Assembly (NCBI GenBank): GCA_018895795.1
Contig: JAHINZ010000425.1
Span: forward strand, 1 to 32,152
Origin: Alphaproteobacteria bacterium
GTDB taxonomy: Bacteria > Pseudomonadota > Alphaproteobacteria > Caulobacterales > Caulobacteraceae
Reading direction: 5' to 3'
Length of the DNA stretch: 32,152 bases
Under the pieces are notes generated by a model that saw only the letters and a list, made by a program, of their open reading frames with translations, did no database searches and was not told where the DNA came from. The number at the start of each line of letters is the position of its first letter. Position 1 is the stretch's first letter. Made by a program: the position numbers and the translations under genes. Positions 24,364-32,152 of this stretch are shown here, piece after piece.

Positions 24364-25176
24364 CTAGTGTTGCTTGCGGCCATTTGGCGGCCAAAGGACG
24401 AAAAGCGCCAGGGCCAGCAGGGCCAGGGCGATGGCTTCGGCAGGGCGTGTTCGCCAGGCGCCGACCGCGCCGAGGCCGTTGATCACGAAATGCGGCACGA
24501 TGCCGGCGATCAGCACGCCGCCCCGCGTCCGCATGAATAGCCAGGTCATCAGCAGCGATAGAGCGATCGTGCCCAGGGCGTACCAGCCCAGGTTCGAAAG
24601 CGACGAATTGACGATGCCCGAGAACAGGAAGGCTGGGATGTGCCAGATCGTCCAGACGACGCCCAACGCGCCGCCGGCGACCAGCGGCGGCCAGCGGTCC
24701 AGCAGGCGGGGCAGGGCGTAGCCGCGCCAGCCGAGCTCCTCGCCCAGGGGCCCCGAATTCGTGAGGATCTGGGCGGTGGTGAACAACAGCAACGGGGTGG
24801 CCACCAGCACGTCGCCGGGCCGCACGGGCCAGGCGCTGAACGCAGGAACCAGCAGGCTGAGACCCAGGGCGATCGCCGGCAGGGCCAGGAACGCGAGGGC
24901 CAGCGCCCAGAGCGGCGTCACCTGGATCAGACGGCGGCCAAGTCGACCCAGGCCCGCCGTCCCCTCGAACGTCAGGGTCAGGGCCAGGGCGACGAGGGTC
25001 GGAGAACAGGCCGCCAGCAGATAGGCCGGCGACCCATAGACGAAGGGGCCGAAGACGGCCGTCAAGGGCTGGGGAAAGAGCAGATAGAGTCCGCCGACGC
25101 CCCAGGTGATCAGGAAGACGAGACCCAGAAAGAGCCAGACGCGGCGGAATTCGCGGCGGCTGGCTCTCTCCGCCAT
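24364..25176 (-). CDS. CPBP family intramembrane metalloprotease
   Basis: A 270-residue protein with about seven hydrophobic segments. The three CPBP (Rce1/abortive-infection) motifs are present: E146-E147-x3-R151 in GPLGEELGWRGY, H179 in WTIWHIPAFLF and H229-x3-N233 in VPHFVIN. These would bind the metal inside the membrane. Bacterial members cut membrane proteins or modify peptides; the target is unknown. It starts four bases after the stop of the second TPM gene and is followed after 12 bases by the DUF1330 gene, so it is probably co-transcribed with lemA and the TPM genes. That context hints at a role in envelope protein turnover, but this is inference. Confidence 0.88.
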   Translation of the reverse strand: MAERASRREFRRVWLFLGLVFLITWGVGGLYLLFPQPLTAVFGPFVYGSPAYLLAACSPTLVALALTLTFEGTAGLGRLGRRLIQVTPLWALALAFLALPAIALGLSLLVPAFSAWPVRPGDVLVATPLLLFTTAQILTNSGPLGEELGWRGYALPRLLDRWPPLVAGGALGVVWTIWHIPAFLFSGIVNSSLSNLGWYALGTIALSLLMTWLFMRTRGGVLIAGIVPHFVINGLGAVGAWRTRPAEAIALALLALALFVLWPPNGRKQH

Positions 25177-25180
25177 GGCC

Positions 25181-25879
25181 TCAGCGTTTCGGCAGGATGG
25201 TCAGGCCATCCGGCAGTTCATTAGCGTCGTCGGCCTTGACCGGAACATGGCTGGACAGGATCTGGCCGGTGCGGGTGACGGCGGCGACGAAGCCGTCGGC
25301 GACCTTGCCGCGCTTCAGGCCAGCCACCAGGTCGGCCACCACCTCGTCCCAGACCGTGTTGGGGGCGGCCTTGTAGATGCCCTCGTCGGCGATGACCTCG
25401 ACGCGGTGCTCGGCCAGGGCGGCGAAGATCAGCACCCCCGTCCGATCACGGGTTTGGTGCAGGCCCTGGCTGAGGAACTGGTCCATGGCCGCGCGCTTGA
25501 CCCGGGCCGTCTTCAGGGCGCCGGGCGTCAGGGCGCGGCGCACGGGCGGGATCGAGGCGATCAGGGCCGCCAGGATGAAGATCGCGACCTGCAGGGCGAT
25601 ATAGACCGACAGGGCCGAGAAGATCGCCGTGTCGGTCGCCGTGGCGTGGCCGATCGTCCAGCCGCCGAACAGCCTTGTCAGCATGTCGGGACGCAGGCCG
25701 GCGAACAACGCCGCCGCCGGCAGCACCAGGGCCGTCGCGGCCGCCCAGACCAGCGGCGTTTCGCGATAGTCCGACACCTCGGGCGCCAGGACGCAGAAGA
25801 TCTCGCCGGCGGTGGTCTTTTCGGCCGCCGCCACCGCCTGGGCGATGCGAGCCTGGTCTTCGGGGGATATCTTGCGCAT
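25181..25879 (-). CDS. TPM domain protein 2 with two membrane helices
   Basis: There are 232 residues from the ATG at 25879, which shares a base with the stop of the preceding TPM gene (TGATG), so translation is coupled. The order is a short N-terminal TPM start (AEKTTAGEIFCVLAPEV), two membrane helices (about 43-62 and 88-112), then the rest of the TPM domain with TRDRTGVLIFAALAEHRVEVIAD and IYKAAPNTVWDEVVADL. This is the inserted-helix form (COG3762-like) that usually travels with a secreted TPM protein and LemA, as here. The TPM fold in plants (TLP18.3) is linked to photosystem repair. The bacterial role is not settled. There is no signal peptide. Confidence 0.85.
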   Translation of the reverse strand: MRKISPEDQARIAQAVAAAEKTTAGEIFCVLAPEVSDYRETPLVWAAATALVLPAAALFAGLRPDMLTRLFGGWTIGHATATDTAIFSALSVYIALQVAIFILAALIASIPPVRRALTPGALKTARVKRAAMDQFLSQGLHQTRDRTGVLIFAALAEHRVEVIADEGIYKAAPNTVWDEVVADLVAGLKRGKVADGFVAAVTRTGQILSSHVPVKADDANELPDGLTILPKR

Positions 25880-26661
25880 CACCAGCTCCCTGAGCTTCCG
25901 CCGCCGCCGAACGAGCCGCCGCCGCCGCCGCCCCAACCGCCGCCGCCGCCGCCGCCCCAGTCATTGTTGCGACCGCCGCCGTTGCTCAGCGCGCCCAGGA
26001 TGATCCACGGCAGGGCCGAGCCCAGACCGCCATGGCGACCCCGGCCCCCGGGCAGCAAACGGGTGATCAGGAAGATGACGAAGAAAAAGATCAGGATGGC
26101 CGCGATCCCGCCGCCGCCGCCGCCGCGCTGGGCGGCCTTGGGCTGGGCCGCCTGGGCGGCATTGGCCTTGGCCTGGTCCTCGGGCAGGGACAGCTGGGCG
26201 AGGATCTCGTCGGCCCCGGCCACCACGCCGCCTTGCAGGTCGCCGGCCTTGAACTTGGGCAGCACGGCGGTCTGGATGATCAGGCTGGACAGGGCGTCGG
26301 TCAGGATCGGCTCGAGGCCATAACCGACCTCGATCCGGACCTTGCGGTCATTGGGGGCGACCAGAAGGATGACGCCGGTGTTCTTGTCCTTCTCGCCGAT
26401 CCCCCAGGTGCGACCCAGCTGATAGCCGTAGTCCTCGATCTCATAGCCTTGCAGCGTCGGGACCGTGGCCACGACCAGCTGACGACCGGTGCTGTCCTCC
26501 AGGCCTTTCAGCTTGGCGGTCAGGTCGGCCTCGACCTGGGGCGACAGGATATTGGCCTCGTCGACCACGCGTCCCGACAGGGCCGGGAACTGGGGCGCGG
26601 CGAAGGCGGGCGCGGCGATCAGCACCAGGAGCGCCAGCGCGGCGGTCGCCCATCGCCTCAA
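25879..26661 (-). CDS. TPM domain protein 1 (YgcG-like) with Gly-rich tail
   Basis: From the TTG at 26661 the protein has 260 residues: a signal peptide ending near AFAAPQ, a TPM domain (SGRVVDEANILS, STGRQLVVATVPTL, NTGVILLVAPNDRKVRIEVGYGLE), a membrane helix (186-202) and a tail of Gly, Trp and Ser. The frame also runs on to a GTG at 26808, but that 49-residue extension is almost wholly the translation of palindrome cluster C and has no ribosome site, so I treat it as repeat-derived. The TTG also lacks a good Shine-Dalgarno sequence, so the true start is uncertain. It lies between lemA and the second TPM gene and is probably held in the inner membrane. Confidence 0.82.
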   Translation of the reverse strand: MRRWATAALALLVLIAAPAFAAPQFPALSGRVVDEANILSPQVEADLTAKLKGLEDSTGRQLVVATVPTLQGYEIEDYGYQLGRTWGIGEKDKNTGVILLVAPNDRKVRIEVGYGLEPILTDALSSLIIQTAVLPKFKAGDLQGGVVAGADEILAQLSLPEDQAKANAAQAAQPKAAQRGGGGGGIAAILIFFFVIFLITRLLPGGRGRHGGLGSALPWIILGALSNGGGRNNDWGGGGGGGWGGGGGGSFGGGGSSGSW

Positions 26662-26678
26662 CCCAGCAGCGGGGGAGG

Positions 26679-26790
26679 CGTCACGGCGCGGAACGCGCCG
26701 TGACGGAGGGGGCGCGACGGTCTGGAAGGCGCGCGCGAACGCCCCCTCCACCGCTTCGCGGTCCCCCTCCCCCGCGCTGCGGGGGAGGGG
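26679..26790. repeat. REP-like palindrome cluster C, overlapping a gene start
   Basis: Four hairpins: CGTCACGGCGCG and its complement (26679-26705); GGAGGGGGCG/CGCCCCCTCC (26705-26749); ACCGC-TTC-GCGGT (26750-26762); CCCCTCCCCCGC and its complement (26764-26790). The part 26740-26790 has the same order of elements as cluster B. The cluster lies between lemA and the first TPM gene and stays open in the TPM frame. Confidence 0.7.
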
Positions 26791-26809
26791 AGATCGGAAC
26801 GCCTTCACT

Positions 26810-27451
26810 TTAGTTGGCCGCCGGAGCCGGAGCAGAGGCCGGCGGGGCGGAATCGAAGCTGACCGTCGGCGCGGCCTGGGCCGAGACCGAGGCCTGGAAC
26901 AGCTGAGCCGGCTTCTGGCCGCTATAGACCGTCTTGGCCCACAGGATGCTGGGGAAGGTCCGCAGGGTGGTGTTGTATTTCTGGGCGGCCAGATTGTAGT
27001 CGCGACGCGAGATGGTGATGCGGTTCTCGGTGCCTTCCAGCTGGCTTTGCAGGGCCATGAAGTTCTGGTTCGACTTCAGATCCGGATAGCGCTCCTGGAT
27101 GACCATCAGCCGGCCCAGCACGCCCGACAGCTGATCCTGGGCGGCGGCGAACTTCTGGAACTGGGCCGGATCGGTGATGGTCGAGGCGTCGACCTTGACC
27201 TGGGTGGCGCTGGCGCGGGCCTGGGTGACGGCGACCAGGGTGTCTTTTTCCTGGGCCGCATAGCCCTTCACCGTGGCGACCAGGTTGGGCACCAGGTCGG
27301 CGCGGCGTTGATACTGGTTCTGCACCTCGGCCCAGGCGGTCTTGGTCGCCTCGTCCTGGGTGGGAATGGTGTTGATCCCGCAGCCGGCGAGACCGGTCGC
27401 GAGGGACACGACCAGCGCGAGGCGCGCGGCGTTTTTGACGAAACGGTTCAT
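26810..27451 (-). CDS. lemA: LemA family lipoprotein
   Basis: A 213-residue protein. The signal peptide ends in LAGC (C24), so this copy is lipidated. The LemA core follows: YQRRADLVPNLVATVKGYAAQEKDTL, ARASATQ, QFQKFAAAQDQLSGVLGRLMVIQERYPDLKSNQNFMALQ (given here in parts across 95-135), then EGTENRITISRRDYN and the YNT-x-RTFPS helix. The tail is Pro/Ala-rich. LemA proteins are helical-bundle envelope proteins of unknown role, usually beside TPM genes, as here. GGAGGG precedes the ATG. A good promoter (27492-27520) lies upstream. It leads a minus-strand cluster with two TPM genes, a CPBP protease and a DUF1330 gene. Confidence 0.93.
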   Translation of the reverse strand: MNRFVKNAARLALVVSLATGLAGCGINTIPTQDEATKTAWAEVQNQYQRRADLVPNLVATVKGYAAQEKDTLVAVTQARASATQVKVDASTITDPAQFQKFAAAQDQLSGVLGRLMVIQERYPDLKSNQNFMALQSQLEGTENRITISRRDYNLAAQKYNTTLRTFPSILWAKTVYSGQKPAQLFQASVSAQAAPTVSFDSAPPASAPAPAAN

Positions 27452-27491
27452 TCAGCCCTCCAGGCCAGAAAGGAAGCTCACATACCGCTGA

Positions 27492-27520
27492 TAGATAGCG
27501 CGTCCCTTGATCCACGTCAG
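27492..27520 (-). promoter_or_regulatory. Candidate promoter of the lemA cluster
   Basis: On the minus strand CTGACG (27515-27520) is followed after exactly 17 bases by TATCTA (27492-27497), about 40 bases before the lemA start. It lies in the 80-base gap after the acyl-CoA dehydrogenase gene, so the cluster can be transcribed on its own. Confidence 0.5.
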
Positions 27521-27531
27521 GTCGGTTGAGG

Positions 27532-28833
27532 TTAAACCTTCTCCATTTCGGCGAAGGCTTTCCGGCGCGGGCCCAGATAGCCGAACAGCCAGGCGGCCAC
27601 CTTGCGGATCTGGATCTCCTCGCTGCCCTCGGTGATCCGGTAGCGGCGGTGGTGGCGATAGATGTGCTCGAACGGCTTGTGGCGCGAATAGCCGATGCCG
27701 CCATGCACCTGCATGGCCCGGTCGGCCGCCTCGCAGACCAGGCGGTTGGCCTGGTAGTTACACATCGAGACCTTGTCGGAGAGGCGCTTTTCCACCTCCG
27801 GCTTGGTCATCTGGTCCATCTCCCAGGCGGTCTTGCGGATCAGCAGGCGCAGCATCTCGGCGGTGCTGGCCAGTTCCACCAGCGGGAACTGGATGGCCTG
27901 GTTCTCGGCCAGGGGCTTGCCGAAGGGCTTGCGGATCCGGGCGTACTTGACGCTCTCTTCTATGCAGAAGGTCGCCGCGCCCAGGCTGGAGGCGGCCTGG
28001 CGGATGCGGTTCTCGTGCACGAAATGCTGGGCCAGGGCCAGGCCGCCGCCCTCGGGGCCGAACATGGCGCTGTCAGGGACCCACACATTGGTGAAGCTGA
28101 CCCGCGGGTGGTCGGTCGGCATGTTGAAGGTCCAGAGATATTCCTCGATCTTCACGCCGGGCGCATGGGCCGGGACCAGGAACGCCGTGATGCCCTTGGC
28201 CGAGCCATCCTCGCCGTCGGTGCGGGCGAACAGGCAGCAGTGGGTGGCGGCGTGCATGCCGGTGGTCCACATCTTCTCGCCATTGATCCGCCAGCCGGCC
28301 TCGCCCTTGTGGACCTCGCGCACGGCGCGGGTCTCCATGAAGGTGGCGTCGGAGCCGTGGTCGGGTTCGGTCAGGCCGAAAGTCGGACGGAAGGCGGCCT
28401 TGTCGAGCATGTCGGTGATCAGGTGCTGCTGATCGGGGCGGCCAAAATCGCGGATCATCAGCACGAACGGATTGTTGCCGACGATCGAGTGCTCGTTCTG
28501 CAGGTCGTTGAACAGCCCCAGGCCTTTGCTGGCCAGGTGCTCGCGGATCACCGCCATCCAGAGGTTGGAGCCGTCCTGGCCGCCGAACGCCTTGGGCAGG
28601 GCGAAGCGGTAATGGCCGGCGGTGTCGGCCAGCTTGCGGGCCTTGGCCAGCAGTTCTTCCCAGTCGTGGCGGGGCAGGCCGCCGCCGTCCCAGTCGGTGC
28701 GGGCCCATTCGCGGCGATGGTCGAAGAAGCGTTCATTGTCGTCGCGGGCCTGCAAGGGCGCGATCTCATCGGTGATGAACTGGTCGAGCACGGCCAAATA
28801 GGCCGTCAGTTCCGCCGGTAGGGTGAAGTCCAT
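27532..28833 (-). CDS. Acyl-CoA dehydrogenase family protein
   Basis: There are 433 residues from the ATG at 28833 with GGGAGG before it. This FAD enzyme makes the first double bond in acyl-CoA breakdown, passing electrons to ETF. Visible are the FAD/substrate motifs FGLTEPDHGSD (153-162) and WTTGMHAAT (189-197), the helical domain with ENRIRQAA and YARIRKPFGKPL, then MQVHGGIGYS and YRITEGSEEIQ, where E402 is at the position often used as catalytic base. The N-terminal part is slightly longer than in short-chain enzymes, as in the ACAD10/11-like group. A second start five residues up is less likely. The chain-length preference is unknown. The gene lies upstream of lemA with its own gap and promoter. 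Confidence 0.9.
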   Translation of the reverse strand: MDFTLPAELTAYLAVLDQFITDEIAPLQARDDNERFFDHRREWARTDWDGGGLPRHDWEELLAKARKLADTAGHYRFALPKAFGGQDGSNLWMAVIREHLASKGLGLFNDLQNEHSIVGNNPFVLMIRDFGRPDQQHLITDMLDKAAFRPTFGLTEPDHGSDATFMETRAVREVHKGEAGWRINGEKMWTTGMHAATHCCLFARTDGEDGSAKGITAFLVPAHAPGVKIEEYLWTFNMPTDHPRVSFTNVWVPDSAMFGPEGGGLALAQHFVHENRIRQAASSLGAATFCIEESVKYARIRKPFGKPLAENQAIQFPLVELASTAEMLRLLIRKTAWEMDQMTKPEVEKRLSDKVSMCNYQANRLVCEAADRAMQVHGGIGYSRHKPFEHIYRHHRRYRITEGSEEIQIRKVAAWLFGYLGPRRKAFAEMEKV

Positions 28834-28965
28834 GGCCGAGCCTCCCTGCACGTTTTTGGGTTCTTGTCGGCGGACTATGCGCGCCCCTTGGCCCGGGCCA
28901 AACCGTGCCGTTGGGGAACGGTGTTCTTAACCGCCCCTTGACCAAGGGCCTGTAGGATCGGCCGC

Positions 28966-29391
28966 ATGATCATCATGGTTGCCGCCGCGATCCTTGGCGC
29001 CGCGCTCGGACTGTTCGTCCGGCCGAGGGTCCTGGGCGTGCTCGTCGCCGTGCTGGCGGTGGGCTCGGTGGAGGGCGGGGCCCTGCTGCTGGTCAAGATG
29101 CTGGAGGGCCAGCCCAATCGCGAACTGCTGATCGGCCGCCTGCAGACGGCGTTCGGCGATGACCTGCTCAGCTCGGCCGCGCCGGTGGCCGCCGCCCTGA
29201 TCGGCGCCGTGCTGGCGGCGTTGATGGGCCAGTTCTCCGATCCGGAAAAGTCGGTGTCGATGCTCACCGGCGACGAACTGCGGCGCAAGGTCGGCAAGGA
29301 CGGACGCTATGCGCGGGTCCAGGGCATGGTCGAGGATCGGCAGATCCACCAGAAGGCCGAAAGCCGCATCGACTCCATCCTGGGTCTGTAG
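28966..29391 (+). CDS. Hypothetical membrane protein, two helices
   Basis: The product has 141 residues. A hydrophobic stretch covers 3-45, possibly as two helices (MVAAAILGAALGLFV, then VLGVLVAVLAVG), and another helix lies near 70-90 (AAPVAAALIGAVLAALMG). The charged C-terminal tail (LTGDELRRKVGKDGRYARVQGMVEDRQ) looks helical and cytoplasmic. An ATG nine bases later (28975) could also serve. I do not recognise a family, and the neighbours on either side face other ways or have their own promoters, so context does not help. Confidence 0.6.
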   Translation: MIIMVAAAILGAALGLFVRPRVLGVLVAVLAVGSVEGGALLLVKMLEGQPNRELLIGRLQTAFGDDLLSSAAPVAAALIGAVLAALMGQFSDPEKSVSMLTGDELRRKVGKDGRYARVQGMVEDRQIHQKAESRIDSILGL

Positions 29392-29452
29392 TTCTCCGAA
29401 CTCGCGAAAAGGTCGTCGTTTCTAAAAAAAACGTAACGCGGCCAAATTCAGC

Positions 29453-29480
29453 TTGCGCAATTTCTGGGCGCTGATATCTA
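29453..29480 (+). promoter_or_regulatory. Candidate promoter of the small secreted protein gene
   Basis: TTGCGC (29453-29458), 16 bases, TATCTA (29475-29480). An A-rich tract (29434-29441) lies upstream and may act as an UP-like element. The leader to the ATG would be about 120 bases. Confidence 0.4.
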
Positions 29481-29492
29481 AGCACTGCTTAG
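29478..29492. promoter_or_regulatory. 15-base palindrome CTAAGCA-C-TGCTTAG
   Basis: Perfect 7-base arms around one C. It overlaps the end of the candidate -10 box and covers the expected transcription start of the small secreted protein gene, the classic position for a repressor site. Confidence 0.5.
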
Positions 29493-29610
29493 TTTGGCCT
29501 TGTGGCGTCGGTGGGGATACCGAAGCTTCAATCCTTGAGGCCAGGCCCACAGTACGCGTTTCGCCGATCATCGATTTTATCACAACTCCCCTGAACGTTG
29601 GAGGGCTCCT

Positions 29611-29931
29611 ATGAAGCTCCGTACCCTTGCGGCTGTCGCCGCTCTGTCCGTCTCCATGTTTGCCGGCGCCGCCCTGGCCGATGGCCGCGTCGCCGCAGCT
29701 CTGGAAGCCCCTGTCGCCGCCAAGACCAAGATCGTCGCCGGCGGCGCCGTGTTTGTCTGCGACGGCGCCGAGTGCGTCTCGACCTCGGCGCCGTCGCGCG
29801 CCATCACCGCCGCGTCGTGCAAGGCCCTGGCCAAGGAAGTCGGCCGCGTCTCGGCGTTCGGCGGCGAAACCAAGTCGCTCGACGCCGCCGACCTGGACCG
29901 CTGCAACCTGTCGGCCAAGGCTGACAAGTAA
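29611..29931 (+). CDS. Small secreted protein, CC_3452-like family
   Basis: A 106-residue protein. The signal peptide is MKLRTLAAVAALSVSMFAGAALA, leaving about 82 residues. The mature part has four cysteines (FVCDGAECVS, SCKALAKEV, DRCNLS), probably two disulfides, within the pattern CDGxxC, C-K-x-L-A-x-E-V-G, L-D-A-x-x-L-x-x-C-N. I associate this with the Caulobacteraceae family named after CC_3452 (from memory, not searched). In C. crescentus that gene lies next to the ATP synthase genes, which fits this position. The function is unknown. GGAGGG precedes the ATG. The long leader and the palindrome at the promoter suggest control of expression. A hairpin follows the stop. Confidence 0.78.
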   Translation: MKLRTLAAVAALSVSMFAGAALADGRVAAALEAPVAAKTKIVAGGAVFVCDGAECVSTSAPSRAITAASCKALAKEVGRVSAFGGETKSLDAADLDRCNLSAKADK

Positions 29932-29944
29932 GCCCTTTCTGTAA

Positions 29945-29977
29945 CCAGACGCTTTGGGGCGTTCGCGTCCCGTCTGG
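29945..29977 (+). terminator. Terminator after the small secreted protein gene
   Basis: CCAGACG (29945-29951) pairs with CGTCTGG (29971-29977), followed by CTGTTTCC. An inner pairing GACGC/GCGTC can extend or replace it. It begins 13 bases after the stop. Confidence 0.5.
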
Positions 29978-30063
29978 CTGTTTCCTCGAGCATCGTCCTG
30001 ATGGGCGGCGGGCTGGTCCCGTCGCCCTTTTTCTTTTCGCCGATCTTCAGTACTGGGGACGCC

Positions 30064-30303
30064 ATGACCACGACCCTCGCCGCCCAGATCGAAGCCGCCC
30101 TGCGCGAAGTCGCCGGGAGCCAGACCCGTCCCTCGTCCCTGTTGATCGACTATGGGCCCGACGGCGATGACGAGGGCCTGGCCGTGCGCGCCTGGGTGGA
30201 GCGGTCGACCCGCAGCCTGGTCTTCGCCCAGGGCGAGGCGCGGCGCCGCAACGGAAGCCTCGCGGCGGCCGGTTCGGCCGTGTTTCGCCGCGTCGGGGCC
30301 TGA
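30064..30303 (+). CDS. 79-residue protein resembling half of a hotdog thioesterase
   Basis: There are 79 residues from the ATG at 30064. The C-terminal half, RSTRSLVFAQGEARR-NG-SLAAAGSAVFRR (written in parts), looks like the last two strands of PaaI-type hotdog thioesterases. The N-terminal half has a short helix (LAAQIEAALREVAG) and a strand, but not the long central helix and catalytic Asp region of a complete domain. It may be a reduced hotdog protein or a remnant. The frame is open upstream to 30001, but that part crosses a terminator tail and lacks a ribosome site. It sits between the secreted protein gene and the atp promoter. Confidence 0.6.
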   Translation: MTTTLAAQIEAALREVAGSQTRPSSLLIDYGPDGDDEGLAVRAWVERSTRSLVFAQGEARRRNGSLAAAGSAVFRRVGA

Positions 30304-30317
30304 TCGCTCCGGTTTGG

Positions 30318-30346
30318 TTGCGACTGCGAAAAGCCCGTGTTATGAG
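30318..30346 (+). promoter_or_regulatory. Candidate promoter of the atp genes
   Basis: TTGCGA (30318-30323), 17 bases, TATGAG (30341-30346). The leader to the atpH GTG would be about 130 bases. Confidence 0.45.
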
Positions 30347-30360
30347 GCGCGCGGCTTCGG

Positions 30361-30401
30361 ATGGGGTGGCGCGCCAGCGCCGGCCCTCCATGTGCTTTTT
30401 T
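30361..30401 (+). terminator. Hairpin with six-T tract in the atp leader
   Basis: ATGGGG (30361-30366) pairs with CCTCCAT (30385-30391) with a G-U pair and a bulge. Inside, GGCGC-GCCA-GCGCC (30368-30381) forms a tight stem. A run of six Ts follows (30396-30401). It either ends transcripts from the upstream gene or, because it is downstream of the candidate atp promoter, acts as a leader attenuator. Confidence 0.45.
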
Positions 30402-30481
30402 CAAGCGCGCTCAAGCCTTTAAGCCGGGACGAGGGTTAATCTTCTTGTCCGCGGCGATTGCAACGCACCGGGCGGAACCAA

Positions 30482-32152
<1,671 letters not shown>

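Noticed and set aside
24364-25176. An abortive-infection (phage defence) gene
   Set aside because: CPBP proteins are sometimes named Abi, but the neighbours (lemA and TPM genes) point to an envelope role and there are no other defence genes nearby.
25900-25970. A microsatellite-like CCG repeat
   Set aside because: It is the coding sequence of the Gly-rich tail of TPM protein 1, explained by the reading frame.

Overview
The window is GC-rich, densely packed chromosomal DNA from an alphaproteobacterium, most likely Caulobacter or a close relative. Four things point there: the base composition and frequent GTG/TTG starts, promoters with Caulobacter-style TTGACG -35 boxes, palindromic intergenic repeats of the Caulobacteraceae type, and a small secreted protein of the kind that lies just upstream of the F1 ATP synthase genes in Caulobacter. 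I see no prophage, transposase, integron or CRISPR. Most of it is core chromosome, and I do not see a self-evidently new defence or biosynthetic system.

Layout. Positions 1-900 (minus strand): a 43-56 residue one-helix membrane protein under a dyad-bearing promoter, and a glutathione S-transferase-like protein. 912-4798 (plus): a tight run rdgB, hemW, rsmI, yraN-like and a SirB1/transglutaminase-like gene, joined by 1-8 base overlaps except for a 54-base gap before rsmI. 4876-7167 (minus): a membrane protein, a secreted protein made of four TonB C-terminal-like repeats, and a 56-residue Pro/Ala-rich protein. 7328-12330 (plus): DNA polymerase I with intact proofreading residues, then a methyl-accepting chemotaxis protein ending in a CheR-tether-like pentapeptide. 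12373-14493: a small hypothetical protein, a degenerate EF-hand protein, an ApbE flavin transferase and tRNA-Ala(CGC). 14608-17159 (plus): YggT, a DUF167 protein and a membrane hybrid histidine kinase. 17108-19804 (minus): a Vsr repair endonuclease, cysteine synthase and an m5C DNA methyltransferase.

19852-23827: a lipoprotein, a 44-residue membrane peptide, a thiolase and a divergent amidohydrolase of the D-aminoacylase class. 23920-28833 (minus): an acyl-CoA dehydrogenase, then a tightly spaced cluster lemA, TPM-domain protein 1, TPM-domain protein 2, CPBP membrane protease and DUF1330 protein. 28966-32152 (plus): a two-helix membrane protein, the small secreted Cys-containing protein, a half-hotdog-like 79-residue protein, atpH and the start of atpA, which runs off the window.

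Genes that work together: rdgB, rsmI and polA are nucleotide and ribosome/DNA housekeeping. The methyltransferase and Vsr form a methylate-and-repair pair, with Vsr repairing T:G mismatches left by deamination of m5C. The lemA/TPM/TPM/CPBP cluster looks like an envelope module. atpH and atpA belong to the F1 ATP synthase. The most interesting non-coding signals are three clusters of REP-like palindromes, one of which lies over the 5' end of a TPM gene and seems to have displaced its start; several operator-like dyads on promoters; and a terminator-like hairpin with a U-tract inside the predicted atp leader.
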